A DNA stretch of 64,000 bases from Streptomyces sp. NRRL F-5135 (lineage in GTDB: Bacteria > Actinomycetota > Actinomycetes > Streptomycetales > Streptomycetaceae): assembly GCF_000719775.1 (NCBI RefSeq), contig NZ_JOHR01000026.1:1-64000 (forward strand), given 5' to 3'. The position numbers and the translations under genes were made by a program. This document shows, piece after piece, positions 57,454-64,000 of the stretch. Positions within the stretch are counted from its first letter, which is position 1; each line of letters begins with the position of its first letter. The notes beneath the pieces are model-generated. The model was not told the origin of the DNA and searched no databases. It saw only the letters and a program-made list of their open reading frames with translations.

Positions 57454-58320
57454 TCAGCCCCCCGCCTTCGTCGCACCGGCCGGTCCGGCCGTCGCCCCGA
57501 CGGAGCCGACGCGGGCCGTACCGGTACGAGCCGTGCCGGGACGGGCCGAGTCGTCGGAGGTTCCGCCGCTGCCGCCGCCGCTCTGGCCGGGCCCGCCGCC
57601 ATGCGACGTACTCGTGTCACGTACATCACGCGTGTCATGTATGTCACGCGTGCCGCGTATGCGCGTCCACGGGGTCAGCAACCGCTGCACCCCGAGCAGC
57701 AGCAGGTCCGCGACGACCGCCAGCAGCACGCACAGCACGGACGCCGTCAGCACCTGGGCCTTGAAGAAGCTCTGGAGGGCGTCCGCTATCAGGTTGCCCA
57801 GCCCGCCCCGGCCGACGATCGAGCCGACCGTGGTCAGGGCGACCGTCGACACCGTCGCGATCCGCAGCCCGGCCATCAGCGCGGGCAGCGCGAGCGGCAG
57901 CTCGACCTCCCACAGCAGCCGTCCCCGCCCGTAGCCCATCCCCAGGGCGGCCTCGCGGGCCTCCTCGGGCACGGCCGCGAGTCCGGCCATGATGTTCCGC
58001 ACGAGAATGGTCAGCGAATACAGCACGAGCCCGGTGATCACCAATGCCGCGGACAGCCCGAACAGCGGGAGCAGCAGCGAGAACATCGCCAGCGAGGGAA
58101 TCGTGTAGAGCAGGGTCGTCAGGCCGAGCACCGGCGCGGCGAACGACGGCCTGGCACGCGCCAGCAAGGCCAGTGGAAAGGCCACCAGCAGCCCGATCGC
58201 GACGGAGGCCGCCGTGATCCACACGTGCTGCACGGTGGCGTCGATCAGCTCCTGGCCGCGGGAGCGGAGGTATTCCCCGCAGATCCAGTCATTGGCCGCC
58301 AAGCACCCTTGCGCGGGCAT
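57454..58320 (-). CDS. Glycine-betaine-type ABC permease
   Basis: This 288-aa permease has an extracytoplasmic N-terminus, six helices and the EAA loop VPEEAREAALGMGYGRGRLLWEVELP. Its C-terminal 70 residues are a Gly/Thr/Asp/Arg-rich tail encoded partly by short DNA repeats near 57611-57650 (IHDTRDVRDTS). It is divergent from the ATPase gene across a 152-base gap, an arrangement that suggests a common control region. Confidence 0.93.
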   Translation of the reverse strand: MPAQGCLAANDWICGEYLRSRGQELIDATVQHVWITAASVAIGLLVAFPLALLARARPSFAAPVLGLTTLLYTIPSLAMFSLLLPLFGLSAALVITGLVLYSLTILVRNIMAGLAAVPEEAREAALGMGYGRGRLLWEVELPLALPALMAGLRIATVSTVALTTVGSIVGRGGLGNLIADALQSFFKAQVLTASVLCVLLAVVADLLLLGVQRLLTPWTRIRGTRDIHDTRDVRDTSTSHGGGPGQSGGGSGGTSDDSARPGTARTGTARVGSVGATAGPAGATKAGG

Positions 58321-58472
58321 CCGTCACCGCCTCCCCCGTTCGTTCCCGTCCTCAAGTCCTCACCCGGTTTTTCCGGACTCCAGCGACCCTATCCCCGACC
58401 ACTGACATTCGCCGTGGCCCGCCACATTCCAGCAACATGGCCTTCACACGACGCGTCGCACAATGGGGAACC

Positions 58473-59651
58473 ATGATCCGATTCGAGCACGTCACCAAGC
58501 GGTACCCGGACGGGACGACCGCTGTCGACGACCTTTCCTTCGAGGTCGCCCAGGGCGAACTGGTCACGCTCGTCGGACCGTCCGGCTGCGGCAAGACCAC
58601 GACCATGAAAATGGTCAACCGCCTCGTCGAACCGTCCGAGGGACGGATATTCCTCGACGGGGACGACATAGCCACCGTGGATCCGGTCCAGTTGCGCCGC
58701 CGTATCGGCTATGTCATCCAGCAGGTCGGACTCTTCCCGCACAAGACCGTGCTGGAGAACACCGCCACCGTCCCGCACCTGCTCGGCTGGCAGCGCGGCA
58801 AGGGCCGCGAGCGCGCCGCCGAACTCCTCGACCTGGTCGGCCTCGACCCGTCCGTCTACGGCGACCGCTACCCGGACCAGCTCTCCGGCGGGCAGCGCCA
58901 GCGCGTCGGCGTGGCCCGGGCGCTGGCCGCGGATCCGCCGGTGCTGCTGATGGACGAACCGTTCGGCGCGGTCGACCCGGTCGTACGGGAGCACCTGCAG
59001 AGCGAGTTCCTGCGGCTCCAGGCGACGGTCCGCAAGACCGTGCTGTTCGTCACACACGACATCGAGGAGGCGGTGCGGCTCGGAGACCGGATCGCCGTCT
59101 ACGGACAGGGGAGGATCGAGCAGTTCGACGCCCCGGCCGCGGTGCTCGGCGCGCCGGCCACGCCGTACGTGGCGGACTTCGTCGGCGCCGACCGCGGGCT
59201 CAAGCGGCTGTCCGTGACCCCCATCGAGGTCGGTGATCTCGAACAGCCGCCTGTGCTGCACCTCGACGACCCGCTGCGCCGCGCCGCCACGAAGCTCGCG
59301 GAAGAAGGCGCGCGCTGGGCCGTGGTTTTGGACGGGGACGACAACCTGCACGGCTGGATCTCCACCGAGCGCGCCGCCGCCGGGGCCGAGGACGGGTCCG
59401 TACGGGAGCACGCCCGCCGGATGGAGGCGTGGCTGCCCGTCGGCGCCTCCCTCAAGCAGGCGTTCGCGACGATGCTCCAGCACGACGCGGGGTGGATCGC
59501 GGTCATCGACGAGGAGGAGACGGGCCGGTTCCTCGGGGTCCTCACCCCGGCCCGGCTGCACGAGGCACTGCGCCGGTCGATCGACGCGGACGCCCAGGCG
59601 ATCCCGCGGACCGAGGTGGAGTTGGAGACGGTGCGCCCGAACGCCGTCTGA
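58473..59651 (+). CDS. Glycine-betaine-type ABC ATPase with CBS-like domain
   Basis: This 392-aa ATPase powers the adjacent importer. Walker A GPSGCGKTTT, Q-loop VIQQVGLFPH, signature LSGGQRQRV, Walker B VLLMDEPFGAVD and switch His in VTHDIEEA. Residues 265-385 carry a pair of CBS-like motifs (DDPLRRAATKLAEEGARWAVVLD and VGASLKQAFATMLQHDAGWIAV), which in OpuA-type systems sense ionic strength. ATG 58473 follows GGGGAA closely. Confidence 0.94.
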   Translation: MIRFEHVTKRYPDGTTAVDDLSFEVAQGELVTLVGPSGCGKTTTMKMVNRLVEPSEGRIFLDGDDIATVDPVQLRRRIGYVIQQVGLFPHKTVLENTATVPHLLGWQRGKGRERAAELLDLVGLDPSVYGDRYPDQLSGGQRQRVGVARALAADPPVLLMDEPFGAVDPVVREHLQSEFLRLQATVRKTVLFVTHDIEEAVRLGDRIAVYGQGRIEQFDAPAAVLGAPATPYVADFVGADRGLKRLSVTPIEVGDLEQPPVLHLDDPLRRAATKLAEEGARWAVVLDGDDNLHGWISTERAAAGAEDGSVREHARRMEAWLPVGASLKQAFATMLQHDAGWIAVIDEEETGRFLGVLTPARLHEALRRSIDADAQAIPRTEVELETVRPNAV

Positions 59652-59743
59652 CCACCGGCCGCGACCGATACGACCGACGCGACGGCGGCCGATCCGCACA
59701 CCGCGAGGCCGGTACGCGGCCCGGCCCGTACCCCGTGGGACGC

Positions 59744-59783
59744 GTACGGGCCCCGCGGGATCCGCACGTCGCGGGGCGCGTAC
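59744..59783. terminator. Interrupted hairpin between convergent genes
   Basis: A 7-bp stem (CCCCGCG/CGCGGGG), a two-base internal loop and a 5-bp stem (GTACG/CGTAC) form a hairpin between the ABC ATPase and esterase genes. There is no T-run. Confidence 0.5.
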
Positions 59784-60896
59784 TCACTCCGCGCTCAGCC
59801 GGCCGCTCAGCCACTCCAGCGCCGGCGGGATCTCGCGGCGCCAGGTGTTGAAGTTGTGCCCGCCGCTGTCGAGGATGATCGACGAGACGTGCGTCGGCGC
59901 CTTCACCTTGCCGATGAACGCCTGCGTGGCCGCCAGGTTCCCCTCCCCCTTCCGGGAGCTGGTGACCAGCAACGACGTCCTGCCCCGCGGCAGGTGGTCC
60001 AGGCTCCACAGCAGGTCGGCCCGGTGGCGCAGGTCCTGCTTGCCGTGGAAGAGGTCGCCGGTCGTCGGGTCCTCGGCCGCCTTGTAGTACGCGGAGAGCC
60101 CGGCGCCCGCCGCGTACCGGTCCGGGTGGTGCAGCGCGACCTTCAACGCGCAGTAGCCGCCGGTGGAGTTGCCGATGATGCCCCAGTGGCGCGGCCCGGA
60201 CCCGACCCGGTACGTCTTCGAGATCACCCGGGGCAGGTCCTCCGCGAAGAACGTCTCCGTCCGCGGCCCGCCCGGGATGTCCACGCATTCGGTGTCGCGC
60301 GGCGGCGCCACGGTGGGCCGCAGCATCACCAGGACCATCGGCTGGACCTTGCCTTCCTGGGCGAGCTGCCAGGCGGTGGCCGGGTAGTTCAGCCCTTTGA
60401 GCAGGTTGTCCGCCACGCCCGGGTAGCCGGTGAGGACCACCGCGGCCGGGAAGTGCCGGCGTTCGAACTGCGGGCGGAAGTACTCGGGCGGCAGGTAGAC
60501 GTACGCGGTGCTGTCGATCCCCGAGGCCGGCCCGCTGACCACGATCTTCTGGAGCCGGCCGGACACCGCAGGCCGCCCGCCGCCCGGCACGGGCGGCTTC
60601 CGGGTCTCCAGCACCGTCATGTTCGCGCCGCCGGCCCCGTGGTCCACGACCGATCCCAGGCCCTGCTCCTGGCCGAACAGGTCGGCCCAGGAACCGTAGA
60701 AGAGGAACGACTTGTTCGCGGCGAGCCCCACGGCGGCGAAGAGCGCCAGCTGAGTGGCGAACAGCAGGCCGACCCGACCGAGCACGGCGCGCGGCGTACC
60801 GCGTGCCAGCCTCGGCCACAGCCAGACGGTGGCGACGAACAGCAGCACGGCCAGCAGCACGGCCAAGGCCAGGACTTTACGGCTGGTAAGACCCAT
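59784..60896 (-). CDS. Membrane-anchored esterase (alpha/beta hydrolase)
   Basis: This 370-aa protein has three N-terminal hydrophobic helices (VLALAVLLAVLLFVATVWL, VGLLFATQLALFAAVGLA and a short one) and an external esterase-D-like domain. The nucleophile Ser is in GIIGNSTGGYCAL, the catalytic His probably in SGGHNFNTWRREIPPALEWL. Relatives are mycolyltransferase/antigen-85-like and feruloyl esterases; the substrate is unknown. ATG 60896; the ribosome site GGGAGAGAG is rather distant. It is divergent from the MprF-like gene. Confidence 0.87.
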   Translation of the reverse strand: MGLTSRKVLALAVLLAVLLFVATVWLWPRLARGTPRAVLGRVGLLFATQLALFAAVGLAANKSFLFYGSWADLFGQEQGLGSVVDHGAGGANMTVLETRKPPVPGGGRPAVSGRLQKIVVSGPASGIDSTAYVYLPPEYFRPQFERRHFPAAVVLTGYPGVADNLLKGLNYPATAWQLAQEGKVQPMVLVMLRPTVAPPRDTECVDIPGGPRTETFFAEDLPRVISKTYRVGSGPRHWGIIGNSTGGYCALKVALHHPDRYAAGAGLSAYYKAAEDPTTGDLFHGKQDLRHRADLLWSLDHLPRGRTSLLVTSSRKGEGNLAATQAFIGKVKAPTHVSSIILDSGGHNFNTWRREIPPALEWLSGRLSAE

Positions 60897-60947
60897 GGGG
60901 ATCGAACTCTCTCCCGGGAGATTTTCCTGAACGCAGAGGAACCCGCC

Positions 60948-60976
60948 CTCCGGAAGCCCCGTCCTAGAGGTCGCAA
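60948..60976 (+). promoter_or_regulatory. SigE-type promoter of the MprF-like gene
   Basis: GGAACC at 60948-60953 and GTCCTA at 60971-60976 are separated by 17 bases, the layout of Streptomyces SigE promoters (GGAAC, then GTC). A transcript starting near 60983 would have a leader of about 60 bases before ATG 61045. sigE itself lies in this window at 22.5 kb. Confidence 0.65.
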
Positions 60977-61044
60977 ATGGTCCGGCGTCCGCACAGATGG
61001 GGATGGTCCGGACACAACACTCTCTCGCGGAGCCACGGGAAGCG

Positions 61045-63168
61045 ATGTCTGTGACGCTAGATGGGGATAAATCGGGATCGGTTCCGGATCGCACGCAGCG
61101 GTCCCCGGGGACAGCCCCGGCCCACGAGGTCCCCCGTCCGCCGCGCGCACACCCGTCGGGAGGCCGTCCGTACGCGCCGGCGGGGCATCCGAATTCGCCG
61201 GGAGGCCATGCGTATCCGCCGGGAGGCCGTCCGCACCCGCCGGAGGGCCGTCCGCACCCGCGGCTCCTCGGGGCCCGGGTACGGCGGCTGACGCGCGGTC
61301 CCCGCGCCGAGTCCGTGCCCGCCCTGGTCGGCCGGGCCTGCACCGCCGTCGGACTGATCGACATCGCCGCCGGTGTCTTCCCCCGCTTCCGCCACAGCCG
61401 GGTGCACACCCTCGCCGAGGTCCTGCCCGGCGCGCTCGGCCCGTTCGCCGCCGCGTTGTCGCTGAGCGCCGGCGTCCTCCTGCTGCTGCTCGCCCACGGC
61501 CTCAAGCGGCACAAGCGGCGGGCCTGGCGAGCCGCCGTCGTACTGCTGCCCGCGGGCATCGTGGGCCAGCTCGGCTACCGCCACTCCCTCCTCGGCACCG
61601 CGCTCTCGCTGCTGCTGCTCGGCCTGCTGCTGCGCCACCGCGACCAGTTCACGGCGCTGCCCGACCCGCGCAGCCGCTGGCGGGCGCTCGCGAACTTCGT
61701 GCTGATGGGCGCGGGCTCGATCGGGCTCGGCCTGGTCATCGTCAGCGCGCACCCGCACCGGACCATCGGCGACCCCGGCCTGACCGACCGGCTCGAACAC
61801 GTGCTGTACGGACTCTTCGGCCTCACCGGGCCCGTCGGCTACCGCGGCACCGTGGACGGCACCGTGGCCTACTCGCTCGGCTCCCTCGGCCTGCTCACCG
61901 CCCTCACCACCATCTATCTGGCCTTCCGCCCCGAGCATCCGGCCGCCCGCCTCACCGACGACGACGAGCGGCGGCTGCGCGCCCTGCTCGACCGGCACGG
62001 CGGCCGTGACTCCCTCGGCCACTTCGCGCTCCGCCGCGACAAGGGCGTGGTCTTCTCCCCCAGCGGCAAGGCGGCCGTCTGCTACCGGGTCGTCTCCGGG
62101 GTGATGCTCGCCAGCGGCGACCCCGTCGGCGACGTGGAGGCCTGGCCGGGCGCCATCGAACGCTTCATGGACGAGGCCAAGGCGCACTCCTGGACGCCCG
62201 CCGTCATGGGGTGCAGCGAGACCGGCGGCCAGGTGTGGACGCGGGAGACCGGCCTGGACGCGCTCGAACTCGGCGACGAAGCGGTGGTGGACGTGCCGGA
62301 TTTCTCCTTGCGCGGGCGCGCCATGCGGAACGTGCGCCAGATGGTGGGACGCATTGAACGCGCCGGGTACGAAACGCGCGTACGACGCGTCCGCGACCTG
62401 TCGGCGGACGAGCTGGAACGCATCCGCCGAGCCGCCGACGAGTGGCGCGGCACGGACACCGAACGCGGCTTCTCCATGGCGCTCGGCCGCATCGGTGACC
62501 CGGCCGACGGCGACGCGGTGATCGCCACGGCTCACAAGCGCGACGACCGGGCCGAGCAGGTCCCGCACCCCCGCGACGACCGGGCCCCCGGCCCACGCGG
62601 TGGCAGACAACAGGAGCCACAGGGCGACCCACCCGCCGGCCGGTCCGACGACGCGCACCCCTACGGCGACCTGAAGGCCGTCCTCCACTTCGTCCCCTGG
62701 GGCCCGGACGGCATGTCGCTCGACCTGATGCGCCGCGACCGCTCGGCCGACCCGGGCATGAACGAACTGCTCATCGTCGCCGCCCTGCACGAGGCACCCG
62801 CCCTGGGAGTGGTACGGGTCTCCCTCAACTTCGCGATGTTCCGCTCCGCCCTCGCCCGTGGCGAGCGACTGGGCGCCGGGCCGGTGCTGCGCGGCTGGCG
62901 CGCCCTGCTGGTCTTCCTCTCCCGGTGGTTCCAGATCGAGTCGCTCTACCGCTTCAACGCCAAGTTCCAGCCCCGCTGGGAGCCCCGGTACGTCGTCTTC
63001 CGCTCCACCGGCGACCTGCCCAGGATCGGGCTCGCGGCGATGCGCGCCGAGGGCTTCGTCTCCCTGTCGCTGCCCCGGCCCCTGCGCCGTCTGCGCCGGC
63101 ACCGCCCGCCCCAGCCGTGCGCCCATGTCACCGGAGCCACGGACGACCACGAGGTCCGGACGGCGTAA
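61045..63168 (+). CDS. MprF-like phosphatidylglycerol lysyltransferase
   Basis: This 707-aa protein has a Pro/Gly-rich N-terminus (PGGHAYPPGGRPHPPEGRP), about six membrane helices (residues 90-310), and a C-terminal DUF2156/GNAT-like lysyltransferase domain (FALRRDKGVVFSPSGKAAVCYRVVSGVMLASGDPVGD, WTRETGLDALELGDEAVVD, and MSLDLMRRDRSADPGMNELLI, each in part). It adds lysine from Lys-tRNA to phosphatidylglycerol, lowering negative surface charge and giving resistance to cationic peptides. From memory, S. coelicolor SCO3397 has this activity and belongs to the SigE regulon. Confidence 0.88.
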   Translation: MSVTLDGDKSGSVPDRTQRSPGTAPAHEVPRPPRAHPSGGRPYAPAGHPNSPGGHAYPPGGRPHPPEGRPHPRLLGARVRRLTRGPRAESVPALVGRACTAVGLIDIAAGVFPRFRHSRVHTLAEVLPGALGPFAAALSLSAGVLLLLLAHGLKRHKRRAWRAAVVLLPAGIVGQLGYRHSLLGTALSLLLLGLLLRHRDQFTALPDPRSRWRALANFVLMGAGSIGLGLVIVSAHPHRTIGDPGLTDRLEHVLYGLFGLTGPVGYRGTVDGTVAYSLGSLGLLTALTTIYLAFRPEHPAARLTDDDERRLRALLDRHGGRDSLGHFALRRDKGVVFSPSGKAAVCYRVVSGVMLASGDPVGDVEAWPGAIERFMDEAKAHSWTPAVMGCSETGGQVWTRETGLDALELGDEAVVDVPDFSLRGRAMRNVRQMVGRIERAGYETRVRRVRDLSADELERIRRAADEWRGTDTERGFSMALGRIGDPADGDAVIATAHKRDDRAEQVPHPRDDRAPGPRGGRQQEPQGDPPAGRSDDAHPYGDLKAVLHFVPWGPDGMSLDLMRRDRSADPGMNELLIVAALHEAPALGVVRVSLNFAMFRSALARGERLGAGPVLRGWRALLVFLSRWFQIESLYRFNAKFQPRWEPRYVVFRSTGDLPRIGLAAMRAEGFVSLSLPRPLRRLRRHRPPQPCAHVTGATDDHEVRTA

Positions 63169-63199
63169 GGCGCGGCCGGGTCCCCTCTAGGGTGGACGT

Positions 63200-64000
63200 A
63201 TGAGTACCTTGCGCGCCACGCCCGTCCAGGGTCTGCCGGAGTGGGACCGGTGTGCGGTGATGGGAGTCGTCAATGTGACACCCGACTCCTTCTCCGACGG
63301 CGGCCGCTGGTTCGACACCTCCACCGCCGTCAAGCACGGGCTCGACCTCGTCGCCGAGGGTGCGGACCTGGTGGACGTCGGCGGTGAGTCGACCCGGCCC
63401 GGTGCCACCCGGGTGGACGAGCACGAGGAGCTGCGACGCGTCCTCCCCGTCGTCCGGGGGCTGACGTCCGAGGGCGTCGTCGTCTCCGTCGACACGATGC
63501 GCGCCTCCGTCGCCGAGCGCGCGGTCGAGGCCGGCGCCGTCCTGGTCAACGACGTCAGCGGCGGCCTCGCCGACCCGGCCATGGTGCCCGCCGTCGCCGC
63601 CGCCGGGGTCCCCTTCGTGGTGATGCACTGGCGTGGCTTCAGCGAGGACATGAACGCCCGCGCGGTGTACGGGGACGTCGTCGCCGAGGTCGTCGCCGAA
63701 CTGGGCGCGCGGATGGACGCCGTGGTGGACGGCGGGATCGCCCCGGAGCGCATCGTCGTCGACCCCGGCCTCGGCTTCGCCAAGCACGCCGAACACGACC
63801 TGGAACTCCTCGCCCACCTCTCCGACCTGCGGGCGCTCGGCCGCCCGCTGCTGGTGGCGGCCTCCCGCAAACGGTTCCTGGGCCATGTCCTCGCGGGGGA
63901 CGGCGGCGCCCCGCCGCCCGCCAGGGAACGCGACGCGGCCACCGCCGCGGTCTCCGCCATCGCCGCCCACCAGGGGGCCTGGGCGGTCCGGGTCCACGAG
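63200..64000 (+). CDS. folP: Dihydropteroate synthase (3' truncated by window)
   Basis: FolP joins p-aminobenzoate to dihydropterin pyrophosphate and is the sulfonamide target. The 267 visible residues include VVNVTPDSFSDGG, GGESTRPGA, NDVSGGL, VMHWRG, DPGLGFAKHAEHDLELL and ASRKRFLG. The frame is open to the last base of the window, so the C-terminus is missing. ATG 63200 lies 31 bases after the MprF-like gene stop. From its position it could be co-transcribed with that gene. Confidence 0.95.
   Translation, partial: MSTLRATPVQGLPEWDRCAVMGVVNVTPDSFSDGGRWFDTSTAVKHGLDLVAEGADLVDVGGESTRPGATRVDEHEELRRVLPVVRGLTSEGVVVSVDTMRASVAERAVEAGAVLVNDVSGGLADPAMVPAVAAAGVPFVVMHWRGFSEDMNARAVYGDVVAEVVAELGARMDAVVDGGIAPERIVVDPGLGFAKHAEHDLELLAHLSDLRALGRPLLVAASRKRFLGHVLAGDGGAPPPARERDAATAAVSAIAAHQGAWAVRVHE

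Noticed and set aside
57601..57660. Short direct repeats of the type GTGTCACGTACATCAC that resemble operators
   Set aside because: They lie inside the coding tail of a permease and are explained by repeated Asp-Thr-Arg-Asp codons.

Overview
The window is a high-GC chromosomal segment typical of Streptomyces. Nearly all codons end in G or C, Actinobacteria-type starts (ATG and GTG) abound, neighbouring genes often overlap by 1-4 bases, and the gene content and order (trpS, proC, ilvD, ppx, radA, disA, mutY, sigE-cseABC, clpC, lsr2, coaX-nadC-nadB-panC, nuoD-like, folP) match, from memory, the S. coelicolor SCO3334-SCO3398 neighbourhood. It is a core region with some accessory pieces. No rRNA, tRNA, insertion sequence or CRISPR array was recognised.

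Layout. 0.35-2.5 kb: a tryptophan leader peptide and attenuator ahead of an auxiliary TrpRS, facing proC. 2.7-4.4 kb: a two-gene ABC-2 exporter with a palindrome over its start. 4.5-8.3 kb: a small membrane protein, an SH3 protein and a Ser/Thr kinase with a PQQ-type sensor. 8.4-13.4 kb: ilvD, a TetR regulator coupled to a TIM-barrel protein with a collagen-like tail, and a Ppx/GppA phosphatase. 13.5-22.3 kb: a Cys-rich protein, a BACON/sigma-like membrane protein, radA-disA (DNA repair and c-di-AMP), a secreted-type protein, a PAP2 phosphatase and mutY. 22.5-26.2 kb: the sigE-cseA-cseB-cseC envelope-stress operon. 26.4-29.6 kb: an MFS exporter with a divergent TetR, and an M23 peptidase.

30.2-33.6 kb: a two-gene cassette, trypco2 followed by a trypsin-NACHT-repeat protein. 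It looks like a bacterial NLR-type conflict (antiphage) system and is the most notable accessory element here. Its large gene holds an in-frame TTA codon, the only one I found in the window, which would place it under bldA control. A perfect 25-bp inverted repeat separates it from clpC.

33.7-41.4 kb: clpC, an SCO3374-family gene, lsr2, an ArgA-like acetyltransferase, a BlaI-type repressor and small hypotheticals. 40.6-46.6 kb: one tightly overlapping operon, DUF2520-panC-nadB-nadC-coaX, joining pantothenate/CoA and NAD synthesis. 46.8-51.6 kb: a threonine-aldolase-like enzyme, an ArsR-type regulator and a NarL-type two-component pair. 51.7-54.2 kb: a MidA-family methyltransferase translationally coupled to an orphan NuoD paralogue, echoing the mitochondrial NDUFAF7-NDUFS2 enzyme-substrate pair. 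54.3-59.7 kb: a coiled-coil membrane protein and a glycine-betaine-type ABC importer. 59.8-64 kb: an esterase, an MprF-like lysyltransferase behind an ECF (SigE-type) promoter, and the start of folP, cut by the window edge.

A recurrent theme is the cell envelope: SigE-CseABC, the SigE-type promoter of the MprF-like gene, PAP2 phosphatase, M23 peptidase and SH3 protein. Statements about S. coelicolor homologues and published systems come from memory; no database search was run.
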